Assembly: GCA_025057315.1 (NCBI GenBank)
Contig: JANWXW010000049.1
Coordinates: 50,779-114,778, forward strand
Direction of reading: 5' to 3'
Length of the DNA: 64,000 nucleotides
From: Myxococcota bacterium
Lineage (GTDB): Bacteria; Myxococcota_A; Polyangia; Palsa-1104; JAEUJZ01
This document shows, in pieces, positions 44,553-54,800 of the stretch. A program made the translations under genes and the position numbers. The number at the start of each line of letters is the position of its first letter. Within the stretch, counting starts at the first letter, position 1. The notes beneath the pieces are model-generated. The model saw only the letters and a list, made by a program, of their open reading frames with translations, did not search any database and was not told where the DNA came from.

Positions 44553-46655
44553 CTACTCTGTCATCTTAAGCATGTTTCGTAGCTGTTGACGGGCAAATTC
44601 CTCCTCCTCCTCAGCCGACATGCCACCTCCTGGCGACTCCAGGTCGCGCGACACCAGCAGCTCGACCGGAATGTCTTCCAGAAAGCGACTCGGCGTCCGT
44701 GGCGTCTGCGACAGCCGGCTACCGCGCAGCTGGGCGCGGCATAGGTAGAGCCGCTCGCGGGCCCGGGTGATGCCCACGTAGCACAGGCGGCGCTCCTCGC
44801 CGAGGTCAGCAGCCTCTCGCACGCCACCGGCCTCGCTCAGATCCACCTCCCGCGGCGCCAGGGTGCGCCGGTGCGGCAGCAGACCTTCCTCCATGCCGAC
44901 GAGGAAGACGACCCGGAACTCCAGCCCCTTGGCGCCATGCAGCGTGGACAGAGTCACCAGGTCGCCCGCAAGATGAGTGGCATCGTCCTCCTGGGAGGAA
45001 AGCACGAGCCGCTGGAGATAGGCCCGCAGAGCCTCGGCGCCACCTGCCGAGCTGCGCTCCTGGAATCGCCCAAGCGCATCCAGGAACCCCTCTAGGTTGC
45101 GCAGCCTTCGCTGCGCGGCAAGCACCGTCGGTCCAGCGCGGATCAAATCGTCCGGGACGCCCATCTCGACGAGGTACTCTCGGGCAAAATTTGCCCAATT
45201 TACAGAACCGGCTAGCTTTTGGCGATGGCGCTGGACGCAGTCCACAAAGGCAGCCAGCGCGGCCCGTACCCGTGGAGCGATCTCGCTGTCCTCAGCGCGG
45301 CAGGCATGCAAGCAGGCCTGCCAAAGGGTGACACCGGCCTGCCGTTGCCAGCTCTCCAGTCGGGCCAGCGTCGCTTCGCCGATGCCGCGGGCAGGGTAGT
45401 TGATCACCCGACGCAGCGAGATCTCGTCGTGTGGGTGAACCAGAAGCTGCAGGTAGGCGATGGCATCCTTGATTTCTTTTCGGTCAAACAGGGTTTGGCC
45501 ACCAATGAGCCGGTAGCCGATCTGGGCCTGGCGCAACTCCTCCTCGAAGAGCGCCGCCTGGGCGTTGCTGCGGTAGAGCACGGCTATATCGCCCAGCATG
45601 AGGCCGTGGCGGCTGCGCAGCAGGTCGATTTCTTCGGCGACAAATCGCGCCTCTGCCTCCCCGTCGGGGGCGATGACCAGCTGGATGGGCTCTCCACCCG
45701 CTCGGCGGGTAAACAGCGTCTTGTCGTGGCGGCCCTGGATCTTACGGATGACGGCGTTGGCGGCCTGCAAGATGATCGAGCTGGAGCGGTAATTCTCCTC
45801 TAGCTTGATCACCCGGGCGCCGGGGAACTGCTCGGTGAAATCGAGGATGTTGCGCGGCTCCGCGCCACGCCAGCTGTAGATGGACTGATCATCATCCCCC
45901 ACCACGGCCAGGTTGCGGTGCGGCTCGCACAGGATGCGCAGAAGCTCCAGCTGGCACCGGTTGGTATCTTGATACTCATCGATCATAAGGTAGCGAAATC
46001 GGCGCTGCCAGCGCTGGCGCACCTCTGGCTGCTCCCGCAGCAGGCGCAGCGTCTCGACGAGAAGGTCATCGAAGTCGAACGCGCAGAGGGCACGCATGCG
46101 GGCCTGGTAGCGCGGGTAGACCTCAGCAGCATAGCCGTCGTACTCGGAGACAAAGCGAGAGCGGCGGAGCTGATCAAGAAAGGCCTCGGCAGAGACGCCG
46201 GCATTCTTGAGGCGGCTGATGCGGCTCAAAATCGCCTTGGCGTCCAGTCGCCGATCCTGCAGATGAGCATGGCGCAGGATCTCACGAATTACGCCGAGCT
46301 GGTCTGCCGTATCGTAGATCGTGAAGCCACCCGGAAGGCCAAGGGCTTCCTGCTCGGCTCTGAGGATGTGGAGGCCGAGAGAGTGAAAGGTGCACAGCGT
46401 CAGGTCACGGGCGCTCCGCGGAGGCACCAGGCGCATAAGGCGCTCGCGCATCTCGTCGGCGGCCTTGTTGGTGAAGCTGACCGCCACGATGGCGTTGGCG
46501 GGGACGCCCAGGGACATCAGGTACGCAATGCGGTGGGTGATGACCCGCGTCTTGCCCGACCCTGCCCCGGCGAGCACCAGCAGCGGCCCCTCGGTGGTGG
46601 TGACGGCCTCTCGCTGCGAAGGGTTTAGATCCGCAAGGCAGGCCAAGGCAAACAC
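44553..46655 (-). CDS. UvrD/PcrA/Rep-family DNA helicase
   Basis: Superfamily 1A 3'-5' helicase of about 700 residues acting in repair and replication restart. Motifs in order: LNPSQREAV (Q motif), LAGAGSGKT (Walker A), [15 protein letters not shown] (Ia), [14 protein letters not shown] (Walker B), [15 protein letters not shown] (III), ENYRSS (IV), [18 protein letters not shown] (V) and [15 protein letters not shown] (VI). The start is uncertain: GTG 46655 is used, a TTG at 46646 or the longer TTG at 46706 are possible; none has a strong ribosome site. No C-terminal Tudor-like domain of PcrA type is evident. Confidence 0.93.
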   Translation of the reverse strand: MFALACLADLNPSQREAVTTTEGPLLVLAGAGSGKTRVITHRIAYLMSLGVPANAIVAVSFTNKAADEMRERLMRLVPPRSARDLTLCTFHSLGLHILRAEQEALGLPGGFTIYDTADQLGVIREILRHAHLQDRRLDAKAILSRISRLKNAGVSAEAFLDQLRRSRFVSEYDGYAAEVYPRYQARMRALCAFDFDDLLVETLRLLREQPEVRQRWQRRFRYLMIDEYQDTNRCQLELLRILCEPHRNLAVVGDDDQSIYSWRGAEPRNILDFTEQFPGARVIKLEENYRSSSIILQAANAVIRKIQGRHDKTLFTRRAGGEPIQLVIAPDGEAEARFVAEEIDLLRSRHGLMLGDIAVLYRSNAQAALFEEELRQAQIGYRLIGGQTLFDRKEIKDAIAYLQLLVHPHDEISLRRVINYPARGIGEATLARLESWQRQAGVTLWQACLHACRAEDSEIAPRVRAALAAFVDCVQRHRQKLAGSVNWANFAREYLVEMGVPDDLIRAGPTVLAAQRRLRNLEGFLDALGRFQERSSAGGAEALRAYLQRLVLSSQEDDATHLAGDLVTLSTLHGAKGLEFRVVFLVGMEEGLLPHRRTLAPREVDLSEAGGVREAADLGEERRLCYVGITRARERLYLCRAQLRGSRLSQTPRTPSRFLEDIPVELLVSRDLESPGGGMSAEEEEEFARQQLRNMLKMTE

Positions 46656-46742
46656 GGCGGCAAGCCAAGCACAGGCTCGGAGCAGGCGCAAGCCATCAGC
46701 CCGCAAGGATCCGCGGTGTGCCCGGGCAACCTCCGGAGGAGA

Positions 46743-47447
46743 TTAAAAAAAGCGGTAGCTGACCCAGGTGGCCAGCACGCCCCAACCGGGCTGGAACAGC
46801 AGGGCGTCGCCACGCGCCGCCATGCCCCCTTCCACCACCACACCGCCGCGCAGCGCCGAGAAAGCAAAGCTCAGCTCTGCTGAGACGCCCACCTCGAACC
46901 AGCGCAGCGGCGAGATGCCCAAGCCGGCGCTCAGCCGCAGAAGCGGCAGCGTCGTCTGGACCACCGTCTGGGGGGCCTGGGTTGCCGCATCCTCCAGCGG
47001 CGACTCGTGCCTCGCCTCGGACAGACCAGCCCCAAAGGCCAGGTAGGGACGAACCCACCGTGTCGGTAGATCCGCTAGGCCCTGCAGGACAAACGTGTTG
47101 TGCAGGAGCAGCTGGCCCTGCTCGGGCAACCCCGCGACCGTGTCGATGGTGCGCACGAAGCGATCCTGGGCGAAGTCGAGCACAAAGCCGAGCCGAAGCG
47201 GACCGACCGGCACAAGAGAGGCGGACAGCTGCAGCCCAAAGCCCCAGCCCAGCGGCGGTGCCACCCCGGCGGCCTCTCCCAGCAGGCCAGCCAGGCGGGC
47301 ATTCGCCGCGATCCTCACCCGCGGAGGCGGAGGTTCCCGCCGCGGTGGCGCGCTGGGCAGGCTGCCAGGGGCAGGTTCGGCCTGTCCAAGCACGGCCCCG
47401 GGCACCAGCAGGCTGATGAACAAGGCCGCAGGGCCGAATCGGCACAT
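46743..47447 (-). CDS. Outer-membrane beta-barrel-like protein, unknown
   Basis: Protein of 234 residues with a Sec signal ending VLGQAEP, a Pro/Arg linker, then alternating hydrophobic strands (GFGLQLSASLVPVGPLRLGF, WVRPYLAFGAGLS, LRLSAGLGISPLRWFEVGVS) and a C-terminal aromatic residue (WVSYRFF). The terminal Phe is the outer-membrane barrel signature recognised by BamA. Function unknown, perhaps a small porin-like protein. It lies 87 nt downstream of nothing related and is divergent from the rRNA methyltransferase gene. Confidence 0.7.
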   Translation of the reverse strand: MCRFGPAALFISLLVPGAVLGQAEPAPGSLPSAPPRREPPPPRVRIAANARLAGLLGEAAGVAPPLGWGFGLQLSASLVPVGPLRLGFVLDFAQDRFVRTIDTVAGLPEQGQLLLHNTFVLQGLADLPTRWVRPYLAFGAGLSEARHESPLEDAATQAPQTVVQTTLPLLRLSAGLGISPLRWFEVGVSAELSFAFSALRGGVVVEGGMAARGDALLFQPGWGVLATWVSYRFF

Positions 47448-47494
47448 CGGCCCGGAGCATACCAGCAAGTCCTGGCTGCGGAAGCGGCGCCGCT

Positions 47495-48742
47495 ATGCTA
47501 CGGTCTGCGGGCGTGAGCGCAAAGCAGGCTCGTCTGTTCCTCCGCCGTGGCCGGGCCAACCCCCTCTGGCATGGTCACCCCTGGGTCTACTCTGGCGCCA
47601 TCGAGCGAACGGAAGGGACCTACGAGCCCGGCGACCTCGTCGAGGTGTGCGACATAGAAGGACGGCTCATCGGCCGGGGCCTGGCCAACGCGCGCTCTCA
47701 GATCATCGTCCGGATGTTGACGCGGCGCGAGGAGCCCCTCGACGTGGATCATCCAGGCGACACCAGCGAGCAGGCGCTGTCACGGCTGCTCGCCCGCCGC
47801 CTCACCGAGGCGGCCCTGCTTCGCCAGCGGCTGCACCTTCCTTCGCCGGAGACGGATGCCTATCGGCTGTGCAACTCGGAGGGCGATGGCCTCCCGGGGC
47901 TGATTGTCGATGTCTACAACGGGGTAGCCGCGGTGCAGTTTACCACCCTGGGGATGAAGCGGCGCGAGGGTGCAATCTACGATGCGCTCCTGGCACTTCC
48001 CCCCCCCTATCGCCCCCGCGCGATCATCGAGGTCAGCGCGGGCGGCTTCGCCCGCCTGGAGGGCTTTGGCTCCGCAACCCGCCTGGTCCATGGCGAGGCC
48101 ACCATGCCCATCTCTTGTCGTGAGGCAGGTGTGCAGCTGGAGGTGGACCCCCTAAGAGGCCAGAAGACGGGCATGTTTCTCGACCAGCGGGACAACCGCG
48201 TCGCGGTTGGACGGCTGGCGAGCGGAGGGCGCGTGCTCGATGTATACAGCTACGCTGGTGGCTTCGCGCTACAAGCCCTGCGACACGGAGCGATCGCCGC
48301 CACCTGTGTAGACAGCTCGAGCCGAGCACTGGAGCGGGCTCGCCGCCATGCTCAACTTAACGCGCTCTGTGGCCTGGAGGTGGTCGAGGCTGACGCATTT
48401 CGGTTTCTGGAGTCAGTTACGCCACGGAGCTTCGATGTCGTCATCGTCGATCCACCCAAATTCGCCCGCGCTCACAAAGATCTGCCGGCGGCGCTCAAGG
48501 GCTACCGGCGCCTCAATGCCCTAGCCCTGACCGCAGTGGCCCCGGGGGGCCTGCTGGCCACCTGCTCCTGTTCACAGCTCATCGGCTGCGAGGACTTGGA
48601 GCGCGTCGTGGCGGGCGCGGCCCTGGATGCGGCACGCAGCGTGACCTTGGTACAGGTGGGCTCGCAAGGCCCAGACCACCCCGTGCCCGCTGCCTTCCCC
48701 GAGGGGCGCTACCTGAAGTTCTTGCTGCTGGGCGTGCGCTGA
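47495..48742 (+). CDS. rlmI: 23S rRNA m5C methyltransferase, RlmI family
   Basis: Class I methyltransferase of 415 residues with an N-terminal PUA domain (RANPLWHGHPWVYSGAIER and GLANARSQIIVRML), then an EEHEE-type central domain and a catalytic Rossmann part: FLDQRDNR, VLDVYSYAGGFALQAL (motif I), DSSSRALERARRH, and VIVDPPKFAR (motif IV) plus a TCSCSQL Cys motif typical of m5C methyltransferases. RlmI modifies C1962 of 23S rRNA in E. coli; relatives differ in target. ATG 47495 is used; a GTG six codons later is possible. Confidence 0.9.
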   Translation: MLRSAGVSAKQARLFLRRGRANPLWHGHPWVYSGAIERTEGTYEPGDLVEVCDIEGRLIGRGLANARSQIIVRMLTRREEPLDVDHPGDTSEQALSRLLARRLTEAALLRQRLHLPSPETDAYRLCNSEGDGLPGLIVDVYNGVAAVQFTTLGMKRREGAIYDALLALPPPYRPRAIIEVSAGGFARLEGFGSATRLVHGEATMPISCREAGVQLEVDPLRGQKTGMFLDQRDNRVAVGRLASGGRVLDVYSYAGGFALQALRHGAIAATCVDSSSRALERARRHAQLNALCGLEVVEADAFRFLESVTPRSFDVVIVDPPKFARAHKDLPAALKGYRRLNALALTAVAPGGLLATCSCSQLIGCEDLERVVAGAALDAARSVTLVQVGSQGPDHPVPAAFPEGRYLKFLLLGVR

Positions 48743-48999
48743 AGCATCCCAGCCCGGCCGCCATGACCTGGCCCCTCCTCACGCACGGGGGGAGGGGTTC
48801 TGCTCGCCGAGGTCGTCGCCGAGGTTGTATCGCTCAGGTCAAACTGACTGCTCAGCCCGGCGCTGCGGAGCTGCTGTTCGCTCTCCAGGCTCAACTCCAT
48901 GCCCCGCTGATGGACTCGACAGGCGGCCTGCAGCAGCGAGTGGAGCGAGTAGCGGCGGATGGAATCGACGTTCGCGGTGCGGTGCGTGGGGTTGCTCAT
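48709..48999 (-). CDS. Small unknown protein, 96 residues
   Basis: Frame with ATG preceded by a good ribosome site (GGGAGG, eight nt). The N-terminal half is helical and basic (SIRRYSLHSLLQAACRVHQR); the rest is Ser/Thr/Pro rich. Not recognised. The last 34 nt overlap the end of rlmI convergently. The ribosome site is the main support. Confidence 0.42.
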   Translation of the reverse strand: MSNPTHRTANVDSIRRYSLHSLLQAACRVHQRGMELSLESEQQLRSAGLSSQFDLSDTTSATTSASRTPPPVREEGPGHGGRAGMLQRTPSSKNFR

Positions 49000-49310
49000 C
49001 CCCTAAACCTCCCAGCAAAAACCGGTGCATGCTCCTTGGCAGGGGCCGCCAATGCCGGCAGCGAGAGGGGGCTCCAGGGCAGGCCCCCCCGCGGGGCCTG
49101 CGCCAGGTCAGATTTGACCAAGGGATGCCCACCGCTGACCAGAGGTGGATTTTTATCTTTAAAAATTTTACCGCCCCATCAAAAAGACTTGCCTCCCCTA
49201 GACAAGGGCGCTATATAGAAAGCGCCCGCGGCGGCGGCTAAGACGCTTCCCCCCCCAGAGCATCTAGGTCTACGCCGCGGGCATTTTTTTGCCCGTAGGG
49301 TACAAGGGGC
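49000..49310. other. Intergenic region with AT-rich stretch and small hairpins
   Basis: In a very GC-rich setting, 49148-49172 is a clear AT-rich stretch (TTTTTATC, TTTAAAAATTTTA), the kind of DNA where a promoter for the thioesterase gene might sit. A 7-bp inverted repeat (GGGCGCT/AGCGCCC, 49206-49227) and a GGGC/GCCC pair around ATTTTTTT (about 49280) follow. I cannot assign any of these a function. Confidence 0.5.
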
Positions 49311-49787
49311 GTGGTGACCAGGTTTCCGAGACAGTCCCGCTGCGAGATGACGGAGGTCGTGCTCCCGGGGGATGCCAACGCCCTGGGGACGATCTTTGGC
49401 GGCAAGCTCATGCAGTGGGTTGACATCGCGGCCTCTGTGGCTGCCATGCGCCATTGCGGCCGCCCGGTGGTGACAGCCTCCATTGATGCATTGCACTTCC
49501 TGGAACCTGTCCGAGTCGGAGAGGTGGTGGTGATCCAGGCGCAGGTGAACGAGTCCTTTCGCACCTCCATGGAGGTGGGCGTGCGGGTCGAGGTGGAAGA
49601 CCCGCGCCAGCCCGGCCAGCGCCGCTACACGACCAAGGCGTATTTGACCTTTGTGGCCCTCGACGAGGAAGGCCGGCCCACGCCGGTCCCGCCCGTCACA
49701 CCAGAGAACGAGGAGGACCTGCGGCGCCAGCACGAGGCTCGGGCCCGCCGGCAGGCCCGGCAGGCGATGCGGCGTGGCCATGGTTGA
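49311..49787 (+). CDS. Acyl-CoA thioesterase, hotdog fold (YciA/BFIT-type)
   Basis: Protein of 158 residues that hydrolyses acyl-CoA. The motif [20 protein letters not shown] with the catalytic Asp in DIAASVAA, and the [20 protein letters not shown] strand pattern followed by [11 protein letters not shown], identify the acyl-CoA thioester hydrolase group. The C-terminus is an Arg/Glu-rich tail. The start is a GTG with AAGGGG just upstream. Its last 8 nt overlap the YkgJ-family gene, so they are co-translated. Confidence 0.9.
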   Translation: MVTRFPRQSRCEMTEVVLPGDANALGTIFGGKLMQWVDIAASVAAMRHCGRPVVTASIDALHFLEPVRVGEVVVIQAQVNESFRTSMEVGVRVEVEDPRQPGQRRYTTKAYLTFVALDEEGRPTPVPPVTPENEEDLRRQHEARARRQARQAMRRGHG

Positions 49788-50376
49788 CCTCCTGGCAGAG
49801 TACCGGGCGCTGCGCGACAAGGTGGACCGTTTTGCCACGGAGGTGACAGAGCATCGGCGGGCCGACCTGGCCTGCCGGCGGGGTTGCTCTGACTGCTGCC
49901 GGGTGGAACTGTCGCTTTGCCCCGTGGAGGCCGAGGCGGTGCGTCAGGCCTTAGGGGCCCTTTCTGCGCCCCAGCGCGCGGGGCTCGCGGCCTTCCAGGG
50001 GGCCTGCGCGTGCCTGCTTCCAGATGGTGCATGTGCAATATATGCACACAGGCCGTTGGTTTGTCGTACCCAGGGCCTTCCTCTGCACTATCCAGAGCAG
50101 CTGGTGCCAGCGGCGGCGCTGCGAGCAGCAGCCACCGCAGCGAGGGCGTTTGTCTGCTGCCCCCGTAACTTTACCATGCGCGAGCCCGACCCCGCCGACA
50201 TCCTCGATGCCCAGCGCGTGGATGTGCTGCTCGCGGTGGTCAACCGCCGATTTGCCGCACAGACCGGCCAGGACCCGCTCCTGCGCGTCCCCTTGCGCGC
50301 ACTTGTGGCAGAGGCCAGGGAGGCCCCCGAGCACGAGGCATGCTCGCCTCAGGTTCAGGTCCACGCCGCCCCCTAG
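49780..50376 (+). CDS. YkgJ-family cysteine-cluster protein
   Basis: Protein of 198 residues. It has the CxxCCxxCC-like arrangement of the YkgJ/Fli(B)-type zinc- or iron-chelating family: [20 protein letters not shown], then [20 protein letters not shown] and a later FVCCPRN. The RPLVCR element is diagnostic. The cluster is thought to bind metal; the cellular role is not known. ATG 49780 lies inside the end of the thioesterase gene. Confidence 0.85.
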   Translation: MVDLLAEYRALRDKVDRFATEVTEHRRADLACRRGCSDCCRVELSLCPVEAEAVRQALGALSAPQRAGLAAFQGACACLLPDGACAIYAHRPLVCRTQGLPLHYPEQLVPAAALRAAATAARAFVCCPRNFTMREPDPADILDAQRVDVLLAVVNRRFAAQTGQDPLLRVPLRALVAEAREAPEHEACSPQVQVHAAP

Positions 50377-50884
50377 GCCCACCCTGTGCCAGGCACCTGG
50401 ATGGGCCGCCCCTATACCATCGATGAGTTGAGGTGGGGGGAGGAGCGTGTTCTCCAGAGGGAGTCCGAGGTGTCTTCGGCCACACGCGGTGCCGATGGTC
50501 GACCCGAACGGGGGGACAGTTCGCACCACCTCGACTGCGCGGACCGCACGCCCCCTGCCCCGCTTGTGCCAGCCCCCTCTCTCTGCCGGAGGCCGTCGGC
50601 ATCCAGGTCCCCCGATGCGGCCAGGCGCCTCAGAGGGCGCCACGGTGGGCAAGGTCATCGGTGCGCGGCCGCGCTGGCCCCGCTACTCGGCGGTGCCTCC
50701 AGCCAGGCCGCCTAGCAGACCTCTAGCAGCGAGCATCCGACCGCTGCAGCCGGAGCCCATCCAGCTTCCCCAAGAGCAAGTCGGGGCGCATGGCCGCCCC
50801 CCTGGGGGCCCTCTATTTTATCCTGCTCTATCAAGGTAAAATGAAAGCTGCCTCAGCGCGACCTTGCGGCATGGGGAGGACTCT
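50377..50884. other. Gap without a supported gene upstream of a kinase gene
   Basis: About 510 nt. The first 400 hold only Pro/Arg-type chance frames. The last 80 nt are less GC-rich (CTCTATTTTATCCTGCTCTA and GGTAAAATG) and probably carry the kinase promoter, but no clean -35/-10 pair could be named. Confidence 0.45.
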
Positions 50885-52126
50885 ATGCAGGAAGGAGAGC
50901 ACATCGATGGCTACCGCGTGATCCGCAAGCTCGGCGAGGGGGCCATGGGCCAGGTCTTCGAGGCAGAACACGAGCAGGGTCACCGGGCGGCGATCAAGGT
51001 GCTCCACGCTGAGTACAGCGCCGATCCCGAACTGCTCAGACGTTTCCTGAACGAGGCCCGCGCGGCCAGCATGATCGACCACCCCGGGGTCGTGAAGATC
51101 CTCGGCACGGGCCACGCACCTGATGGCAGTGCCTACTTCGCCATGGAGTTTCTAGAGGGTGAGTCACTGCGCACACGCCTCAAAAAGAACGGCGGAAAGA
51201 TGGGCAGCAACATGCTGCATGTCGGCGCCCAGATCGCCGCCGCGCTGGCCGCCGCCCACGAGCAGAAGATCATCCACCGCGACCTCAAGCCGGACAACAT
51301 CATGCTCGTGCCCGACCTGGAGGCGCCCGGCGGCGAGCGGGTGAAGATTCTGGACTTTGGCATCGCCAAGTTGCTGGAGGCCGAGGACGTTGGCGTCAAG
51401 ACCGCGGCGGGCATGGCCATGGGCACCCCCACCTACATGTCGCCCGAGCAATTCACTGGGGCGGCAGAGGCCACGGATCGGTCGGATGTCTACTCGCTGG
51501 GCGTGATCCTGTATCACTTTGTGGCCGGACGGCCGCCCTTTGTGGCTCAAGGACCAGGAGAGCTCCTGGCCCTTCATCTCAAGAGCCAGCCGGTGCCGCT
51601 GGAGGAGATCAACCCGGGTGTACACAGAGCCCTATCCAGCCTAATCCATCAGATGCTGGCCAAAAAGCCAATGGAGCGCCCGACGATGGCCGAGGTGCGC
51701 GACGCGCTTCTGGCCTTGTCGGAGGGGCGCATGCCCCAGCTCTCAGCGGCGCACGCGGCGGTCCCACCTCCACCGTCGCCAGAGGTTTCCGAACATCTGA
51801 CGGAACATCCGACGGACCAGGCGGAGACGCCACCGGCTTCCACCCCGCAGCTCCATGCCGGGCCACCGCCCTCCCGCCGCCCGCTCCTGCTATGGCTCGG
51901 CCTCGGTGGGGCGGCGCTGCTGGGTGGAGCAGGCTGGCTGGCCCTGCGGGCCAGGGCACCTTCCAGGGCTGCCACCGCGAAGGTGGACCCGGCCCCGATC
52001 GCTCCCCCACCCCCTAGGCCCCAAGGCGAAGTGTTGCCGCCCCCCATCCTCCAGGCTTCCGCGTCAAAGGGCAGCAAGGCCACCCGCACCAGGGGCAAGC
52101 AGCGGAAGTCTCGTCGCAGCCGCTAG
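50885..52126 (+). CDS. Membrane Ser/Thr protein kinase
   Basis: Hanks-type kinase of 413 residues. Catalytic domain about 8-270: glycine loop GEGAMG, Lys38 in AAIKVL, HRDLKPDN with Asp133, DFG at 158, and MGTPTYMSPEQF in the activation segment. A Pro/Ser-rich linker is followed by one membrane helix (about residues 318-337) and a short Lys/Arg-rich outer tail without a recognisable sensor domain. GGGAGGA upstream supports ATG 50885. All catalytic residues are present. Substrates unknown. Confidence 0.93.
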   Translation: MQEGEHIDGYRVIRKLGEGAMGQVFEAEHEQGHRAAIKVLHAEYSADPELLRRFLNEARAASMIDHPGVVKILGTGHAPDGSAYFAMEFLEGESLRTRLKKNGGKMGSNMLHVGAQIAAALAAAHEQKIIHRDLKPDNIMLVPDLEAPGGERVKILDFGIAKLLEAEDVGVKTAAGMAMGTPTYMSPEQFTGAAEATDRSDVYSLGVILYHFVAGRPPFVAQGPGELLALHLKSQPVPLEEINPGVHRALSSLIHQMLAKKPMERPTMAEVRDALLALSEGRMPQLSAAHAAVPPPPSPEVSEHLTEHPTDQAETPPASTPQLHAGPPPSRRPLLLWLGLGGAALLGGAGWLALRARAPSRAATAKVDPAPIAPPPPRPQGEVLPPPILQASASKGSKATRTRGKQRKSRRSR

Positions 52127-52194
52127 GGAGCGGACCGAAGAATCATCGAGCTATTTCCAGCACTTGGCGACGTGCAGCAAGGGGCATGCGCGGG

Positions 52195-53445
52195 CTAGCG
52201 GTGCACGACGATGCGCGTGCCAGCGGGGGCAGTGCGGCTGTGCCAGCCGGGGGGCAACTCCGGCTCGGTCAGGTGGAACAGGTGCTCTGCATCCGCAGGG
52301 CTCAAGTTGACGCAACCATGGCTGACTGGATGGCCAAACAGGTCGTGCCACATCGCCGCGTGCAGACCGAAGCGGCCATAAAAGAACTGCGCATGGGGCA
52401 CCTGGCGGTAGTCGTAGTAGGTGCGCGCACCGACGAGGTTGGCCAGACTCTGGGTCAGGTACTTGCGGTACACGGCATATGTACCAGGCGGCGTGCCACC
52501 ATGCGGAGCCGTGGACACAAGCGTTGAGAACAACGGCTCCTGGCCGCGATACGCCGTGAGCACCTGCTGCGACAGGTTGACATCGATCCACACCTCGTGG
52601 GGGCCCAGGCCTGGTGGGGGCGGTGCGGGCAGCACGCGGCGCAGGTGACGGCTGGATACTTCCCCTTCGATGGGCCCATCCAGCAGGCGGACGCGGGTGG
52701 TATCTTGCATCGCGTCCAGGACCTCGACGCGCGTGTAGCGCGGCATGGGCCGCGATTCCTGGCCGGCCGCCCATGCAGGACCGGCCAGGCGTGCTGGCAG
52801 CCACAGCGGCACGGTGTCAGCCCCGCGGTCCGGTACCAGCCATCCGAGTCGGAAGCGCATCGCTGTGGGCAGGGCGGTCAGGTCGAGCCCACGGAGCGTC
52901 GAGGGCGCTGCGAACTGCAGGTCCTGCTGACGGACCCACAGCCGGGACGCCGTGCGCAGCAGGGGCCCTCGCCGGGGTCCGTCCAGAACCGTGAGGCCGT
53001 CGCCCGGACGGAGGCGCATCACCGGGGGCAGCCAGGTGTCTGGCCGGGAGTACAGGGCAGCCTCGTGGCTCCGCACGACGGCATAGCGCAGCCGCGGCGC
53101 GGGCCGCATGGCGGGGGGTGCCTGGGCAGCTTCAGACGGAAACACCCCTCGTCGCAAGCGGACATCCCCCTGACACAGGTACCCCTCGGGGAGCGCGCGG
53201 AGCCACCGCGTGCAGCCCCGGCCAGGCACGCCTCCGTCGTCGCGCAGGACAATTTCCGCGCCGCGCCGTACCTCCCCCAGGGTCTGTGCGGTTCGCCTGG
53301 GGGCGGCCTTGATGGCTGCCTTCCGTCCGCGGGGCGTGGCCCACAGGACCGTCTCGCCCACGGGGGGAGGCTCGAAGCCCACGGCGGTGCACAGGCTGGC
53401 CAGGAGCAGCCCGCTCTCCAGGAGCCACGCAAGGCCGATGTGCAT
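52195..53445 (-). CDS. L,D-transpeptidase (YkuD) with signal peptide
   Basis: Periplasmic peptidoglycan enzyme of 416 residues that forms 3-3 cross-links or attaches proteins to the wall. A signal peptide (about 1-24) is followed by SH3-like regions (WATPRGRKAAIKAAP, AALYSRPDTW and TRVEVLDAMQDTTRVRL) and a C-terminal YkuD domain: VWIDVNLSQQVLTAYRGQ, YGRFGLHAAMWHDLFG and the catalytic HPVSHGCVNLSPADAEHLF with Cys378. Length is above the minimal family because of the SH3-like part, which probably binds the cell wall. Confidence 0.93.
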   Translation of the reverse strand: MHIGLAWLLESGLLLASLCTAVGFEPPPVGETVLWATPRGRKAAIKAAPRRTAQTLGEVRRGAEIVLRDDGGVPGRGCTRWLRALPEGYLCQGDVRLRRGVFPSEAAQAPPAMRPAPRLRYAVVRSHEAALYSRPDTWLPPVMRLRPGDGLTVLDGPRRGPLLRTASRLWVRQQDLQFAAPSTLRGLDLTALPTAMRFRLGWLVPDRGADTVPLWLPARLAGPAWAAGQESRPMPRYTRVEVLDAMQDTTRVRLLDGPIEGEVSSRHLRRVLPAPPPPGLGPHEVWIDVNLSQQVLTAYRGQEPLFSTLVSTAPHGGTPPGTYAVYRKYLTQSLANLVGARTYYDYRQVPHAQFFYGRFGLHAAMWHDLFGHPVSHGCVNLSPADAEHLFHLTEPELPPGWHSRTAPAGTRIVVHR

Positions 53446-53522
53446 GGAGTGGATGATTCATGATATCATACTTATGCTTGTCTTAGACGGTTCGAGGATA
53501 GTCCGGCTGAGAGTCAGGCTGC

Positions 53523-54767
53523 TCAGGCTCCTTCCTCCTCAGAGAGCCAGAGGAGCGATAGCACCTCATTGTGTAGCTCGCTGGGGCCGAGCTGGCCCTG
53601 CAGGGGGTATCTCTCTAGCGAGGGGCCGATCTGTCCGTCCCCCAGGCAGCCGACCAGAACGCAGGAGCGTGGCAGCGCTTCTCTTACGGCACTGATTTCT
53701 AGCTCCGCCTGCGGCCCGAGCAGGATGCTCCGCAGCCGGCAACCCAGCACCAGGGCCAGGCTTGGGACCCCCGAGCCGGAGCCGATGCCCCCTAGAGCTG
53801 CGGCGGCCGAACGTGCACCGGCAATCAGGTCCTCTGGCGCCATCGTCAGCGCCTGTGCCCAGAGCGGCCCTGCAGGCACTTCCTCGGCCAGCACCAGGGC
53901 CTGCTCCTCCTCCTCCAAAGAGAGGACAGCCCGGACCGCCCCTGGCTGACTGGGCCCATCGCGACGCAACAGCAGAGGTGCCCCCAACATCGGCGCTGGC
54001 ATGCCATGGATGCCGAGATCGTCCAGATACCGCCGCAAGGCTGGCTGGCCGTCCAGCTCGTAGAGCCGGGTGCCGTGGGCCCGCGTCACGATGCGAGCCG
54101 GGCCTGCTGGCGACCACCCCCCCCCAACCGCGCCGCGCATCCGGAGCGCCTCTCCGTAGAACGCCACGGCCGACACGACCGCGATGCGAGCCTCCTGCTC
54201 CGGGGGCGCATCGCTCCCTTGTGCCTCCTGGCAGAGAATGTCACGCGTTAGCAGGAACCCGCCCTCACCAGCACCGTCGTCGCTGGCCCGGCAGCCGATG
54301 ACGACCACATCTGGAGGGAGCACAGCGCACAGTGCCGAGGACAGACCCCCCAGGCCCCCTTGCCTCCGCCAGGGACCCCGCTCAGCCCCGTCGGCCAGCA
54401 ACAGCACCGCGCGCAGCCCAGCCCCACGCAGCTGCGCACCGAGCGCATGGGCGGCCTCAGTGGCATCACCCATCGGCTCCAGCGTCACCTGCCGCAGGCT
54501 GGAGCGCTCCAGGCGAACCACCGCAGCGCTGAGCGAATGGGGCTGTAACATCCGTCCGCAGACGGCCGCTGCCGTCGAGCACCCGAGTAGCACGCTGCGC
54601 GGATAGGCAGCTGCCAACGCCACCAGCGCCTCGCGATACCAGGCCAGGCGGGCCGGAACGAAGACCAAAAGCAGCGTCTGGTCCGAGTCGAGCGGAGGAA
54701 AGGCGGGGACGGACCAACCTGCCTGGGGATGATAGGACAGGGTCGCCAGCTCCATGCACGGGGTCAT
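53523..54767 (-). CDS. FIST-domain sensor protein
   Basis: Protein of 414 residues with FIST N and C domains, which bind small ligands such as amino acids in front of signalling domains. Pattern: QTLLLVFVPARLAWYREALV, RSVLLGCSTAAAVCGRMLQP, VVVIGCRASDD, AVGGGWSP, and the C-terminal LALVLGCRLRSILLGPQAEL with SCVLVGCLGDGQIGP. No kinase, GGDEF or other output domain is attached, so it is a stand-alone FIST protein that must act through a partner. Ligand unknown. ATG at 54767 or four codons later. Confidence 0.88.
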   Translation of the reverse strand: MTPCMELATLSYHPQAGWSVPAFPPLDSDQTLLLVFVPARLAWYREALVALAAAYPRSVLLGCSTAAAVCGRMLQPHSLSAAVVRLERSSLRQVTLEPMGDATEAAHALGAQLRGAGLRAVLLLADGAERGPWRRQGGLGGLSSALCAVLPPDVVVIGCRASDDGAGEGGFLLTRDILCQEAQGSDAPPEQEARIAVVSAVAFYGEALRMRGAVGGGWSPAGPARIVTRAHGTRLYELDGQPALRRYLDDLGIHGMPAPMLGAPLLLRRDGPSQPGAVRAVLSLEEEEQALVLAEEVPAGPLWAQALTMAPEDLIAGARSAAAALGGIGSGSGVPSLALVLGCRLRSILLGPQAELEISAVREALPRSCVLVGCLGDGQIGPSLERYPLQGQLGPSELHNEVLSLLWLSEEEGA

Positions 54768-54800
54768 CTACGCGCCCGGGGAGCCGGCGCAAGGGCGGGG

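Noticed and set aside
49206..49227. Inverted repeat GGGCGCT/AGCGCCC as a terminator
   Set aside because: Short stem without a T-run on either strand.
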